The notes under the pieces: generated by a model
Database searches by the model: none
What the model saw: the letters and a program-made list of their open reading frames with translations, nothing else
What the model was told of the DNA's origin: nothing
Part shown: positions 31,345-40,253 of the stretch, piece by piece
Layout: every line of letters begins with the position of its first letter
Position numbering within the stretch: the stretch's first letter is position 1
Translations under genes and position numbers: made by a program
DNA from: Streptomyces gilvus
Lineage (GTDB): Bacteria > Actinomycetota > Actinomycetes > Streptomycetales > Streptomycetaceae
Assembly (NCBI RefSeq): GCF_022513565.1
Contig: NZ_JAKWBE010000031.1
Location: forward strand, 1 to 64,000
DNA length: 64,000 bases
Direction of reading: 5' to 3'

Positions 31345-32236
31345 GGCCGCGCACCAGCAGGTCCAGCAGCGCGCACACGAACAGGGCGATGCCGATGAAG
31401 CCGTTGACGCTGAAGAACGCGCGGTTGAGGCGGGACAGGTCGTGGGGACGCACGATCGAGTGCTCGTAGACGAAGGCGCCCGCGACGATCATCAGGCCGA
31501 CCCAGAAGAACCCGCCCGCGTCCGTCACCACCGCGTACCAGACGAGGAGGGTCATGGTCAGCAGGTGACAGACCCGCGCGCCCCGGATGGCCGCCGGGAT
31601 GCCGAAGCGGGCCGGGACCGACATGACGCCGATCTCGCGGTCGGTCTCGACGTCCTGGCAGGCGTAGATCAGATCGAAGCCGCCGATCCAGATGCCCACG
31701 GCGAGGCCGAGGATCACCGCGTGCCAGTTCCAATCGCCGCTGATCGCGAGCCAGCCGCCGATCGGGCCCATGGCCTGGGCGAGACCCAGGATGGCCTGCG
31801 GGAAGTTCGTGAACCGCTTGCCGTAGGGGTAGACGACCATCGGGACGACCGCCACCGGGGCCAGCGCGAGGCACAGCGGGTTGAGCAGCGCCGCCGAGCC
31901 GAGGAAGACGACGACCGCGATGAGGGCGCCGGTCCAGGCGTGCTTCACCGACATCGCGCCGGTGACCAGCTCGCGCTGGGCCGTGCGCGGGTTCCGGGCG
32001 TCGATCTCCCGGTCGATGATCCGGTTCACGGCCATCGCGAACGTCCGCAGGCCCACCATGCAGATGGTGACCAGAAGCAGCCGCCCCCAGTGGATGTTCT
32101 TGTCCCACTCGTACATCGCGGTGAGCGCGGCGATGTACGCGAAGGGCAGGGCGAACACCGAGTGCTCGATCATCACCAGGCGCAGAAACGCCTTGGTGCG
32201 TCCTGGCTGCGGGATCGCGGCGGAGGCGCTGCTCAT
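31334..32236 (-). CDS. mqnP: Menaquinone-pathway prenyltransferase MqnP (UbiA family)
   Basis: 300 aa. The polytopic membrane enzyme attaches the polyprenyl tail to the naphthoate ring. Metal/diphosphate motifs NRIIDREID and YACQDVETDREIG match UbiA NDxxDxxxD and DxxxD. About eight helices. ATG overlaps the ubiD stop (ATGA), so the two are coupled. Confidence 0.92.
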   Translation of the reverse strand: MSSASAAIPQPGRTKAFLRLVMIEHSVFALPFAYIAALTAMYEWDKNIHWGRLLLVTICMVGLRTFAMAVNRIIDREIDARNPRTAQRELVTGAMSVKHAWTGALIAVVVFLGSAALLNPLCLALAPVAVVPMVVYPYGKRFTNFPQAILGLAQAMGPIGGWLAISGDWNWHAVILGLAVGIWIGGFDLIYACQDVETDREIGVMSVPARFGIPAAIRGARVCHLLTMTLLVWYAVVTDAGGFFWVGLMIVAGAFVYEHSIVRPHDLSRLNRAFFSVNGFIGIALFVCALLDLLVRGLTV

Positions 32237-33687
32237 GAAAGGCCGTACTCCTTCCAGCGGCGGTCGACCTTCGCCGCCGTATCCGGGTCGGACAGGACCA
32301 TGTCGGGCCAGCCGCCGTCGCGGGTGTAGCCCTCCTCGGGCCACTTCCTCGTCGCGTCGATCCCGGCCTTGCCGCCCCAGAACTGCTGGTAGGAGGCGTG
32401 GTCGAGATGGTCTACGGGGCCTTCGACGACGCTGAGGTCGCGGGCGTAGTCGGTGTTGCCGAGCGCGCGCCACGCGACCTCGTGCAGGTCGTGGACGTCG
32501 CAGTCGGAGTCCACGACCACGATCAGCTTCGTCAGGGACATCATGTGTGCCCCCCAGATCGCGTGCATGACCTTCTGGGCGTGCTTGGGGTACTTCTTGT
32601 CGATCGAGACGATCGCGCAGTTGTGGAAGCCGCCCGCCTCGGGCAGGTGGTAGTCCACGATGTCCGGCACGATGATCTTCAGGAGGGGCAGGAAGAAGCG
32701 TTCGGTCGCCCGGCCGAGGGGTCCGTCCTCCGTCGGGGGCCGGCCCACGACGATCGACTGCAGCAGCGGCCGCTTCCGCATGGTCACGCAGTCGATCCTC
32801 AGCGCGGGGAACGGTTCCTGCGGGGTGTAGAAGCCGGTGTGGTCGCCGAAGGGGCCCTCGGGGAGCATCTCGCCGGGCTCCAGCCAGCCCTCGATGACGA
32901 CCTCCGCCTGCGCCGGCACCTGCAGCGGCACCGTCTTGCAGTCCACCATCTCGATCCGCTTGCCGGCGATGAACCCGGCGAAGAGGTACTCGTCGATGTC
33001 GCCGGGCAGCGGGGCGGTGGAGGCGTACGTCACCGCGGGCGGGCAGCCGAAGGCGATCGCGACCGGCAGCCGCTCGCCGCGCCGGGCCGCGACCTGGTAA
33101 TGGTTGCGGCTGTCCTTGTGGATCTGCCAGTGCATGCCGATGGTGCGCCGGTCGTGCCGCTGGAGCCGGTACAGGCCGAGGTTGCGGATCCCGGTCTCCG
33201 GGTCCTTGGTGTGGGTCAGGCCCAGGTTGAAGAAGGAGCCGCCGTCCTTGGGCCAGGTGAACAGCGCGGGCAGCCGGTCGAGGTCGACGTCGTCCCCGGT
33301 GAGGACGACCTCCTGCACCGGCGCGTCCTTGACCTTCTTCGGCGGTACGTGCGTCATCGAGCCGAGCTTGCCGAAGGCCTCGCGCACCCCGACGAACCCG
33401 TGCGGCAGTTCGGGCCGCAGCAGACCGCCGATCTTCTCGCTGATCTCGCCGTACGACTTCAGGCCCAGGGCCTTCAGCAGCCGCCGGTCGGTGCCGAAGA
33501 CGTTCATCGCGAGGGGCATGGCGGAGCCCTTCACGTTCTCGAAGAGCAGCGCCGGTCCCCCGGACTTCTGCACCCGGTCGACGATCTCCCCGACCTCCAG
33601 GTAGGGGTCGACCTCGGCCTTGACGCGCTTGAGGTCGCCCTCGCGTTCCAGGGCCCTGAGCAGGGAGCGAAGATCGTCGTAAGCCAT
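32233..33687 (-). CDS. ubiD: UbiD-family prFMN decarboxylase of menaquinone synthesis
   Basis: 484 aa. Family segments GLYRLQRHDRRTIGMHW, EGPFGDHTGFY and ERFFLPLLKIIVPDI are present; the Arg and Glu residues of the E-R-E catalytic triad lie in these. It removes the ring carboxylate in the late futalosine pathway using prenyl-FMN made by the UbiX protein encoded nearby. Coupled to mqnP by a 4-bp overlap. Called mqnL in some schemes. Confidence 0.93.
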   Translation of the reverse strand: MAYDDLRSLLRALEREGDLKRVKAEVDPYLEVGEIVDRVQKSGGPALLFENVKGSAMPLAMNVFGTDRRLLKALGLKSYGEISEKIGGLLRPELPHGFVGVREAFGKLGSMTHVPPKKVKDAPVQEVVLTGDDVDLDRLPALFTWPKDGGSFFNLGLTHTKDPETGIRNLGLYRLQRHDRRTIGMHWQIHKDSRNHYQVAARRGERLPVAIAFGCPPAVTYASTAPLPGDIDEYLFAGFIAGKRIEMVDCKTVPLQVPAQAEVVIEGWLEPGEMLPEGPFGDHTGFYTPQEPFPALRIDCVTMRKRPLLQSIVVGRPPTEDGPLGRATERFFLPLLKIIVPDIVDYHLPEAGGFHNCAIVSIDKKYPKHAQKVMHAIWGAHMMSLTKLIVVVDSDCDVHDLHEVAWRALGNTDYARDLSVVEGPVDHLDHASYQQFWGGKAGIDATRKWPEEGYTRDGGWPDMVLSDPDTAAKVDRRWKEYGLS

Positions 33688-33764
33688 GGGTCCCAGTATC
33701 GGCCACCCGCTACCCTGACCCCGTCACCGGGGCCGTCACACCACCGCTGGGAGAGCACGCGAGC

Positions 33765-34076
33765 ATGCTGAGGTATCTGCCGTTCCTTCTGGTGCTGGCC
33801 CTGTGGATCTACGCCTTCGTGGACTGTCTGAACACTCCCGAGGAGGAGGTGCGCGGACTGCCCAAGGTGGCCTGGGTGATCGTCATCCTGCTGTTCGGCG
33901 AGGTGCTGGTCGGGCCGGTGGCCTGGCTGATCGCCGGAAGGAAGCGGTCGGCCGCCACCGGGGCCGCGGGGTCCGCCGCGCCGGCGCGCTGGATCGCGCC
34001 GGACGACAACCCCGACTTCCTGAAGTCCCTAGACGACACCAAGGGCGACAAGGACCCGGACAAGAACAAGGACTGA
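33765..34076 (+). CDS. PLDc_N domain membrane protein
   Basis: 103 aa. Two transmembrane helices (3-22 and 37-58) with the LWIYAFVDCLNTPEEEVRGLPKxxW pattern of the phospholipase D N-terminal-like (PLDc_N) family, seen without a catalytic domain. Charged C-terminal tail (DDTKGDKDPDKNKD). Function unknown. Confidence 0.85.
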   Translation: MLRYLPFLLVLALWIYAFVDCLNTPEEEVRGLPKVAWVIVILLFGEVLVGPVAWLIAGRKRSAATGAAGSAAPARWIAPDDNPDFLKSLDDTKGDKDPDKNKD

Positions 34077-34191
34077 GCGGTCGGAGGGCGCCCTCGGCGC
34101 GCGGGCCGTACAAGGTGTACGTCGTCGCGGCCCCCGAAGCGGACAGTGCGTCCCTGGGCCCGGACCGGCCGGAACCGGACACTTGGCTCGT

Positions 34192-35598
34192 ATGACGACT
34201 GCTCCGGCCGACTCCGCCGGCACCCTCGCCCCCGCCTACGGTGACAAGGTCATCGCCGTCGAGACGGCGGGATCCGAGCCCATCCCCGACGCCGAGCGGC
34301 ACGGCAGCCCGCTCCAGCTGCTGTGGACATGGGCCTCACCGAACATCGAGTTCGCGACCGTCTACATCGGTGTGATCGCGGTCCTCTTCTTCGGGCTGAG
34401 CTTCTGGCAGGCCACGGCCGCCATCGTGCTCGGCACCGCGGTCGGCGCGATCACCCAGGGCGTCCTGTCGCTGGACGGGCCCCGGTTCGGGGTGCCGCAG
34501 ATGGTGATCGGCCGCCTCTCCTTCGGCTACTTCGGCAACATCCTGCCCTCGGCGGCCAACGGCCTGGTCGCCGGTGTCGGCTGGTTCGCGGTGAACAGCG
34601 TGAGCGCGGCCTTCGCGCTCAACACGCTGACGGGTCTGCGCCCACTGCCGTCCCTGTTCCTCGTGGTCGTGGCCGAGATCCTCATCGGCTTCATCGGCCA
34701 CAACTTCGTCCACACCTTCGAGCGCTACGCCTTCCCCGCGCTCGCGGTGATCTTCCTGCTGGCCGGCGTGTGGACCTTCAAGGACGCCCACCTCGGCGGG
34801 GGCGGCACCGGCGGCGGCATCGGCGGCTTCCTGCTGGCGTTCAGCGCGGCCTGGGGCTACGCGGCGGGCTGGAACCCGTACGCCACGGACTACTCGCGCT
34901 ACCTGCCCCGTACGGCGAACAAGCTGAGGACGGTCCTGTACCCGGCCGTGGGCCTGTTCGTGTCCGTCGCCGTGGTCGCGGTCATCGGTGCGGCGTCGGC
35001 GACCATCCTGGCCCCCAAGGACGCCACCCCGACGGCGGCCTTCACCGGCCATCTCCCGGGCTGGCTGGGCGACCTGGTCCTCCTGGCGATCATCCTCGGC
35101 GGCATCTCGGCGAACGCCCTGAACGTGTACTCCGGGGCGATCTCCATCGCGTCCTTCGGCCTCAACCTCCCCACCTGGCTCAGCCGCGGAGTGCTGGTCG
35201 TGGTGTCGGGCGTCGCCGGTACGGCGGCGGCGTGGGCGTCGCTGGACGACGCGGGGGCGGCGTACGAGGCGTTCCTGCTGGTGATCGCGTACTGGGTGGC
35301 GCCATGGCTCGGGGTCGTCCTCACGGAGCGCCTGCTGCAGTCCCGCACGGCGACTGACGAGGCCCTGGCCGCCCGTCTGAGGGACCGCTCCTTCACCAAC
35401 TGGCCCGGCCTGGCGGCCCTGTTGATCGGCGTCGCGGTCTCGGTCCCCCTCTTCTCCAACCAGGAGGACTACGTCGGCTACGTCCCCAAGCACTGGCCGT
35501 CCTTCGGCGACATCACCCCGATCGTGGGCTTCGTGGTGAGCGCGGTGCTGTACGCGGCGCTGCGGAGCCGGGGACGGGGTACGAGCGCGGCGGCCTGA
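34192..35598 (+). CDS. NCS1-family purine/cytosine permease
   Basis: 468 aa from ATG 34192 (TTG at 34183 is an alternative). Twelve hydrophobic segments. ASPNIEFATVYIGVI, GPRFGVPQMVIGRLSFGYFG and AAGWNPYATDYSRYLP are NCS1 landmarks. It imports a nucleobase with H+ or Na+. The nearby cytosine-deaminase-type gene and PucR regulator support cytosine or a related base. Confidence 0.9.
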   Translation: MTTAPADSAGTLAPAYGDKVIAVETAGSEPIPDAERHGSPLQLLWTWASPNIEFATVYIGVIAVLFFGLSFWQATAAIVLGTAVGAITQGVLSLDGPRFGVPQMVIGRLSFGYFGNILPSAANGLVAGVGWFAVNSVSAAFALNTLTGLRPLPSLFLVVVAEILIGFIGHNFVHTFERYAFPALAVIFLLAGVWTFKDAHLGGGGTGGGIGGFLLAFSAAWGYAAGWNPYATDYSRYLPRTANKLRTVLYPAVGLFVSVAVVAVIGAASATILAPKDATPTAAFTGHLPGWLGDLVLLAIILGGISANALNVYSGAISIASFGLNLPTWLSRGVLVVVSGVAGTAAAWASLDDAGAAYEAFLLVIAYWVAPWLGVVLTERLLQSRTATDEALAARLRDRSFTNWPGLAALLIGVAVSVPLFSNQEDYVGYVPKHWPSFGDITPIVGFVVSAVLYAALRSRGRGTSAAA

Positions 35599-35619
35599 GC
35601 GGACCGACGGGGCCGGGCC

Positions 35620-35661
35620 CACACGTTGATATACTGGCATTGCCATGTATATCAACGTGTG
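35620..35661. promoter_or_regulatory. Nested palindromic operator/promoter of the VapBC cassette
   Basis: cacacgttgatatac (35620-35634) and gtatatcaacgtgtg (35647-35661) are perfect 15-bp inverted repeats. The spacer contains a second dyad, tggca-t-tgcca. A -10-like tatact lies inside the left arm, so repressor binding would cover the promoter. Type II antitoxins typically bind such sites to autoregulate. Confidence 0.75.
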
Positions 35662-35674
35662 CTCGGGAGGCCGT

Positions 35675-35893
35675 GTGTCCAGGACCCTCGTCGACATCGA
35701 CGACGACATGCTGGCGTTCGCCCAGCAGCAACTCGGCACCAAGACGAAGCGGGACACCATCAACCGCGCCCTGACCATAGCGGCCGCGATCAGCGCGGAC
35801 GACCGGGCACGGGCACTGCGCTGGCTGCGGGAGAACTCGGAGGACTACCTCGACTTCGAGGCCCTCGAGGCGCTGGAGCGTTCAGGACAGTGA
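35675..35893 (+). CDS. vapB: VapB-type antitoxin
   Basis: 72 aa from GTG 35675, just after gggagg. An in-frame ATG at 35645 lies inside the operator, has no ribosome binding site and is probably downstream of or at the transcript start. N-terminal ribbon-helix-helix pattern (SRTLVDIDDDMLAFAQQQLG...TKRDTINRAL) for DNA binding, and an acidic C-terminus that should wrap the toxin. Stop overlaps the toxin start (GTGA). Confidence 0.9.
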   Translation: MSRTLVDIDDDMLAFAQQQLGTKTKRDTINRALTIAAAISADDRARALRWLRENSEDYLDFEALEALERSGQ

Positions 35894-36300
35894 CGTATCT
35901 GGCCGACACCTCGGCGGTCTGGCGCCTTCTGCGCGGGCACATCACATCCCCGTGGCCGGAACACGTCGCTCGAGGACTGGTGGCCCTCTGCCCGCCCGTC
36001 GAGGCCGAGTTGATGCGCGGAGTACGCGCGGACCGCGACCACGAGCCCTTCTTCACCATGCTCGGTCAGACCTTCGGCTGGGTACCCGCACCCGACGACG
36101 TCTGGCCGAGGATCATCGCCGTGCAGCGAGAGCTGCTGAAGATCGGCCATCACCGGGGCCCGTCACCCATCGACATCCTGATCGCTCTGACCGCGGAACA
36201 CCACCGACTGACCGTCCTCCACGTCGACGACGACTTCGGCGCCATCGCCAAGGTGCGACCGGGCATTCCGATGATCCGCCTACAGCCGGACATCCGATGA
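35890..36300 (+). CDS. vapC: VapC-type PIN-domain RNase toxin
   Basis: 136 aa; GTG overlaps vapB by 4 bp. PIN active-site acids: Asp6 (LADTSAVW), Glu40 (VEAELMRG), Asp95 (PIDILIA) and Asp113/114 (VDDDFGAI), binding Mg2+ or Mn2+ for RNA cleavage, commonly tRNA or rRNA in the family. Normal length and intact, so presumably functional. Sits between a permease gene and a PucR gene. Confidence 0.92.
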   Translation: MTYLADTSAVWRLLRGHITSPWPEHVARGLVALCPPVEAELMRGVRADRDHEPFFTMLGQTFGWVPAPDDVWPRIIAVQRELLKIGHHRGPSPIDILIALTAEHHRLTVLHVDDDFGAIAKVRPGIPMIRLQPDIR

Positions 36301-36313
36301 GCCCCACCTTCCG

Positions 36314-37573
36314 TCAGGCCACCGTCCGCAGCCCACGTACCTGACTCGCCCCCATCCCCCGGACCACCCGGTGTGCGCAGGCCGCCTGCAGCAACTCCCC
36401 GAGCAGATCGGGGTCGTCGATCTCCAGGCCGAGCAACGACTCGATGCGCTCGAGGCGTTGGTAGAGGGACTGGCGGCCGATGTGGAGCAGGGCGGCCGTG
36501 CGGGTCGGGGAGCAGCCGTGGCGCAGGTGCACCTCCAACGTCCGTACCAGGTCGCTGGGGTGGGCCGCCTCCCAGGCCAGGAGGGGGCCCAGGGTGTGCT
36601 GCACGAGCCGGGCCAGACGGTCGCGGTTGGTGTCGACTCCACCGCGGGTCAGCTCCCGTTCCAGGGCGAGGGCGCGGGCGGAGGTCACCAACGGGCCGTC
36701 GGGGACGGCGGGTTCGGCGGCCGGCACGGTCAGCGCCAGTTCCAGCGTCGTACGGGCCGCGCGCAGGGTGTCGCTCCAGCGCAGCCAGCCGCCGCCCGCG
36801 TCCACGGCATGTCCGACGGCGACGGTGAGTCCGGGCTCGGCGGCGGCGCGGAAGGCGTCCTGGACGGCGCGGATCGGGTCGCCGGTTCCGGTGGCGGGCA
36901 GCGCGAGCAGGGCCAGTACGTCACCCGGGAAGGCCGCCCTGAGCACCGCGGGCCCGCTCAGCAGCCGTACGGCCCGGTCCACCGCGCCGGTCTCCCGGGT
37001 CCCGTGCACGGACACCCCGATCAGCCGTGCCCCCGGCCCCGGATGGAACCCGGCGAGGGCCGAACGCGCCTCCACCTCGGGCTGGTTGAGGGCCGCGCGG
37101 TCGGCGAGGTCGGCGAGCAGGGCGGCCGTGTGGTCGTCGCCCCAGGGGCGTACCACGGACCGCCCGGACAGCCCGCGCGCGACGATCGCCCGGTTCGCGG
37201 CCTCGGTGATCCGCACGAAGGGCACGACCCGGTGCAGGGCCAGCAGGGGCAGGCCGAGGCGGTCGGCCTCGTCGACGACCTCGGCGGGCATGTGGGGCAG
37301 GGAGCGGCCGATCTCCACGGCCAGCCCCGCCGCACCGCGCGCGGCCAGCTCACGGACGTACCGCCGCCGTACCTCCTCGTCCGCGTCGGTCAGTCCGAAG
37401 CCGTTGGTGAGCAGCAGTTCGCCGCCGTCGAGGAAGTTGGCGCCCTCGTAGACCTCGCTGGAGTGGACCCAGCGCACGGGGCGGTCGAGGGCGGTCCGTC
37501 CGGTCAGCAGACGGGGCTCGGAGGCGCGTACGGGATCGAGGTCCAGGACTTCGCGGAGCGTGAGGGCGGCCAC
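36314..37573 (-). CDS. PucR-family transcriptional regulator
   Basis: 419 aa from GTG 37573 after aggagg. N-terminal PucR domain (LTLREVLDLDPVRASEPRLLTG ... ELLLTNGFGL, about 1-120), a GGDEF-like middle (CdaR type) and a C-terminal helix-turn-helix (HLRHGCSPTRTAALLHIGRQSLYQRLERIESLLG, about 365-400). PucR proteins regulate purine and nucleobase use. Divergent from the deaminase gene with about 100 bp between them. Confidence 0.92.
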   Translation of the reverse strand: MAALTLREVLDLDPVRASEPRLLTGRTALDRPVRWVHSSEVYEGANFLDGGELLLTNGFGLTDADEEVRRRYVRELAARGAAGLAVEIGRSLPHMPAEVVDEADRLGLPLLALHRVVPFVRITEAANRAIVARGLSGRSVVRPWGDDHTAALLADLADRAALNQPEVEARSALAGFHPGPGARLIGVSVHGTRETGAVDRAVRLLSGPAVLRAAFPGDVLALLALPATGTGDPIRAVQDAFRAAAEPGLTVAVGHAVDAGGGWLRWSDTLRAARTTLELALTVPAAEPAVPDGPLVTSARALALERELTRGGVDTNRDRLARLVQHTLGPLLAWEAAHPSDLVRTLEVHLRHGCSPTRTAALLHIGRQSLYQRLERIESLLGLEIDDPDLLGELLQAACAHRVVRGMGASQVRGLRTVA

Positions 37574-37673
37574 GGGCACCTCCTGGGCGTGGACAGTTCG
37601 TCCGGCGGCGGGTTGCCCGGAGAGTACTTTCCGCACGTTGCCCTCGTGTTTCGGCCACAGGAGAGTGGGACGT

Positions 37674-38123
37674 ATGGATCAGGCACAGGCACACACCTGG
37701 CTCGCCACCGCCGTAGCGGAGGCCCGCGCCGGGCTCGCGGAGGGCGGCATCCCGATCGGGGCCGCGCTCTACGGCGCCGACGGCACGCTGCTCGGCCGGG
37801 GCCACAACCGGCGCGTCCAGGACGACGACCCCTCCATGCACGCGGAGACGGCCGCGTTCCGGAACGCGGGACGGCAGCGGTCGTATCGCGGTACGACCAT
37901 GGTCACCACCCTCTCGCCCTGCTGGTACTGCTCCGGGCTGGTCCGGCAGTTCGGCATCTCCCGGGTGGTCGTCGGCGAGGCGGTGACCTTCCACGGCGGG
38001 CACGACTGGCTGGCCGAGCACGGCGTGGAGATCATGCTGCTCGACGACCCCGAGTGCATCGGCATGATGCGCGACTTCATCAAGGCGAATCCGGCTCTGT
38101 GGAACGAGGACATCGGTGAGTGA
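37674..38123 (+). CDS. Cytosine/nucleoside deaminase (CDA superfamily, yeast Fcy1 type)
   Basis: 149 aa. Zinc site HAE (His56, Glu58) and PCWYC (Cys83, Cys86). EGGIPIGAAL near residues 23-32 and the C-terminal FIKANPALWNEDIGE are like yeast-type cytosine deaminase, which converts cytosine to uracil. Fits with the NCS1 permease. Overlaps the 2OG oxygenase start by 8 bp, so the two are coupled. Confidence 0.9.
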   Translation: MDQAQAHTWLATAVAEARAGLAEGGIPIGAALYGADGTLLGRGHNRRVQDDDPSMHAETAAFRNAGRQRSYRGTTMVTTLSPCWYCSGLVRQFGISRVVVGEAVTFHGGHDWLAEHGVEIMLLDDPECIGMMRDFIKANPALWNEDIGE

Positions 38124-39090
38124 CACTCCTGCCCCGCGCATCCCGACCATCGATCTGCGGCCCTGGCTGGAGGGCGACGCGGACGCCCGCGCGGCCATCG
38201 CCCGTACCGTCGACGAGGCCCTGCAGAGCGCCGGGTTCCTGCTGGTGACGGGGCACGGGGTCGACCCGGCCCTGCGCGCGGGGATCCGGGAGGCGGCGCG
38301 GGCCTTCTTCACCCTGCCCGTGGACGTCAAGCAGCCGTACGAGGCGAAGGTCGGCGGCCGCGGCTGGCTCGGACCGGGCGCGGAGGCGAACGGCTACTCG
38401 GAGGGCACCGAGACCCCGCCGGACCTGAAGGAGTCGCTGACCTTCGCGACGCACGAGCCCTTCGAGGACCCGGTGATCAACGCGGAGTGGTACGCGCCCA
38501 ACGTGTGGCCCGCGGAGGTGCCCCGGCTGCGGACGCTGTGCGCCGAGTACCTGGAGCGGATGGCGGAGCTGGAGAAGCGGCTGCTGTCGCTGCTCGGCGA
38601 GGCGCTCGGCCTGGAAGCCGGCTTCTTCTCCCGGCACATGGACCATCCGACCTACGGCTTCAACATCAACTGGTACCCGGGGACGGACGTCATCGGCCGG
38701 CCGCAGCCCGGCCAGTTCCGCATCGGCCCGCACACCGACTTCGGGACGGTGACGATCCTGGACCGGCAGGCGGGCAAGGGCGGACTGCAGGTCTACACCG
38801 ACGAGGGCGGCTGGGAGGACGCGCCCTACGATCCCGCCGCCTTCACCATCAACATCGGTGACCTGATGGCGCGTTGGACCGGGGACCGCTGGCGCTCGGG
38901 GCGGCACCGGGTGCTGCCGCCGCCCGCGGACGCGCCGTCGGAGGAGCTGATGTCCCTGGTCTACTTCGGCGAGTGCACCCCGGGCACGGTCGTGGAGTCC
39001 GTGCCGGCGCCGGTGGGCCGGGTGGCGTACCCACCGGTCGACTCGCATGTGTACCTGCGGGAGAAGCTGGACTCGATCACGGTCGGCTGA
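38116..39090 (+). CDS. 2-oxoglutarate/Fe(II) oxygenase, isopenicillin N synthase family
   Basis: 324 aa, GTG start. DIOX_N domain (8-130) and jelly-roll with iron ligands His206-x-Asp208 (HTDFG) and His264 (SGRHRVLPP). The RxS motif that usually holds the 2OG carboxylate reads LMS (278-280), without Arg. Thymine 7-hydroxylase of fungi belongs to this family, and with permease and deaminase neighbours a pyrimidine hydroxylase is possible. That is inference. Confidence 0.85.
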   Translation: MSDTPAPRIPTIDLRPWLEGDADARAAIARTVDEALQSAGFLLVTGHGVDPALRAGIREAARAFFTLPVDVKQPYEAKVGGRGWLGPGAEANGYSEGTETPPDLKESLTFATHEPFEDPVINAEWYAPNVWPAEVPRLRTLCAEYLERMAELEKRLLSLLGEALGLEAGFFSRHMDHPTYGFNINWYPGTDVIGRPQPGQFRIGPHTDFGTVTILDRQAGKGGLQVYTDEGGWEDAPYDPAAFTINIGDLMARWTGDRWRSGRHRVLPPPADAPSEELMSLVYFGECTPGTVVESVPAPVGRVAYPPVDSHVYLREKLDSITVG

Positions 39091-39110
39091 CCGGCTTCTC
39101 CCGCCGCCAC

Positions 39111-39134
39111 GGCTGCCGCACGCCCGCGGCAGCC
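39111..39134. terminator. Hairpin terminator between convergent operons
   Basis: ggctgccgc (39111-39119), six-base loop, gcggcagcc (39126-39134): a perfect 9-bp stem between the oxygenase stop (39090) and the ccsA stop (39150). Confidence 0.7.
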
Positions 39135-39149
39135 ACACGCCCGCCGCCG

Positions 39150-40253
39150 CTACACGCCCGCGTAGGAGTGCTTGCCCGAGACGAAGATGTTGACGCCGTA
39201 GTAGTTGAAGAGCCAGCAGCCGAAGGCGATCAGGGCCAGGTAGGCGGCCTTGCGGCCCTTCCAGCCGGCGGTGGCGCGGGCGTGCAGGTAGCAGGCGTAG
39301 GCGACCCAGGTGATGAACGCCCAGGTCTCCTTGGGGTCCCAGCCCCAGTAGCGGCCCCAGGCCGATTCGGCCCAGATCGCGCCCGCGATGATCGTGAACG
39401 TCCACAGCGGGAAGACGGCCGCGTTGACGCGGTAGGAGAACTTGTCCAGCGAGGCGGAGGCGGGCAGCCGCTCCAGGACCGAGGTGGCGAAGCGGCCGGG
39501 CGTGCCGCCGTTCTCCAGCTTGGTCTCGTAGGAGTCCTTGAAGAGGTACAGCAGCGTGCCGACCGCGCCCACGTAGAAGACCGCGCCGCACAGGATGGCG
39601 GTGGAGACGTGGATGTACAGCCAGTACGAGTGAAGGGCGGGAACCAACTGGTCGCTGGCGGTGTACAAGACAGTGACGGCGATGCCGAGATCGAGGAGGA
39701 CCGTCGTGATCAGGAACAGGCCGAGCCAGCGGACGTTCTTCTTCAGCGCGAGCAGCGTGAGGTACACGGTGACGGCCACCGCGGAGAACGTGATGTTGAA
39801 CTCGTACATGTTGCCCCACGGCGCCCGCTCCACCGAGGCCGCGCGGGCGATCACGCCGGCGAGGTGGATGAGGTACGCGAGCACGGTGAGCGAGATGGCG
39901 ATACGCCCGTAGAGGTCGCCCTGCTCGTCCCCGCCGTGCGCCCCGGGCCCGTCCGGCACGTCACGGGCACCGGCCGCGGACCGTACGACGACCTTGGGCC
40001 GCTCCAGTACGGCGGTGCCGCCTGCCTTCTGCACGGTGACGGCCGGGGCCTTGCCCTTGGCGCCCTCGCCCTTGCCGGTCAGCGCGGCGGCCGTACGGCC
40101 GATCTTGCTGCGGCTGCCGAAGATCCATTCGGCGATGTAGGTGAAGAAGGCCAGGGTGTAGACGGCCATCGCGGAGTAGATCAGCGTGTTGCTGATGTTC
40201 GCGAGGTGTTCGTTGGTCGCGGTGGCCAACTCGGTTCCGGCGGAGAGAGTCAC
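39150..40253 (-). CDS. ccsA: Cytochrome c biogenesis protein CcsA/ResC
   Basis: 367 aa. Polytopic heme-handling protein of system II. The tryptophan-rich WGRYWGWDPKE motif (299-309) and conserved His in the membrane present heme for attachment to apocytochrome c. Actinobacterial form with an N-terminal helix and a long soluble loop (about 45-115). GTG overlaps the resB stop by 4 bp. Last gene of the tlpA-ccdA-resB-ccsA operon. Confidence 0.94.
   Translation of the reverse strand: MTLSAGTELATATNEHLANISNTLIYSAMAVYTLAFFTYIAEWIFGSRSKIGRTAAALTGKGEGAKGKAPAVTVQKAGGTAVLERPKVVVRSAAGARDVPDGPGAHGGDEQGDLYGRIAISLTVLAYLIHLAGVIARAASVERAPWGNMYEFNITFSAVAVTVYLTLLALKKNVRWLGLFLITTVLLDLGIAVTVLYTASDQLVPALHSYWLYIHVSTAILCGAVFYVGAVGTLLYLFKDSYETKLENGGTPGRFATSVLERLPASASLDKFSYRVNAAVFPLWTFTIIAGAIWAESAWGRYWGWDPKETWAFITWVAYACYLHARATAGWKGRKAAYLALIAFGCWLFNYYGVNIFVSGKHSYAGV

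Noticed and set aside
32237..33706. Single open frame of 790 codons joining MqnP to an upstream sequence
   Set aside because: The upstream part is an out-of-frame reading of ubiD. MqnP starts at ATG 32236 within the ATGA overlap.
35645..35674. VapB start at ATG 35645
   Set aside because: It lies inside the operator and has no ribosome binding site. GTG 35675 follows gggagg and begins the antitoxin homology.
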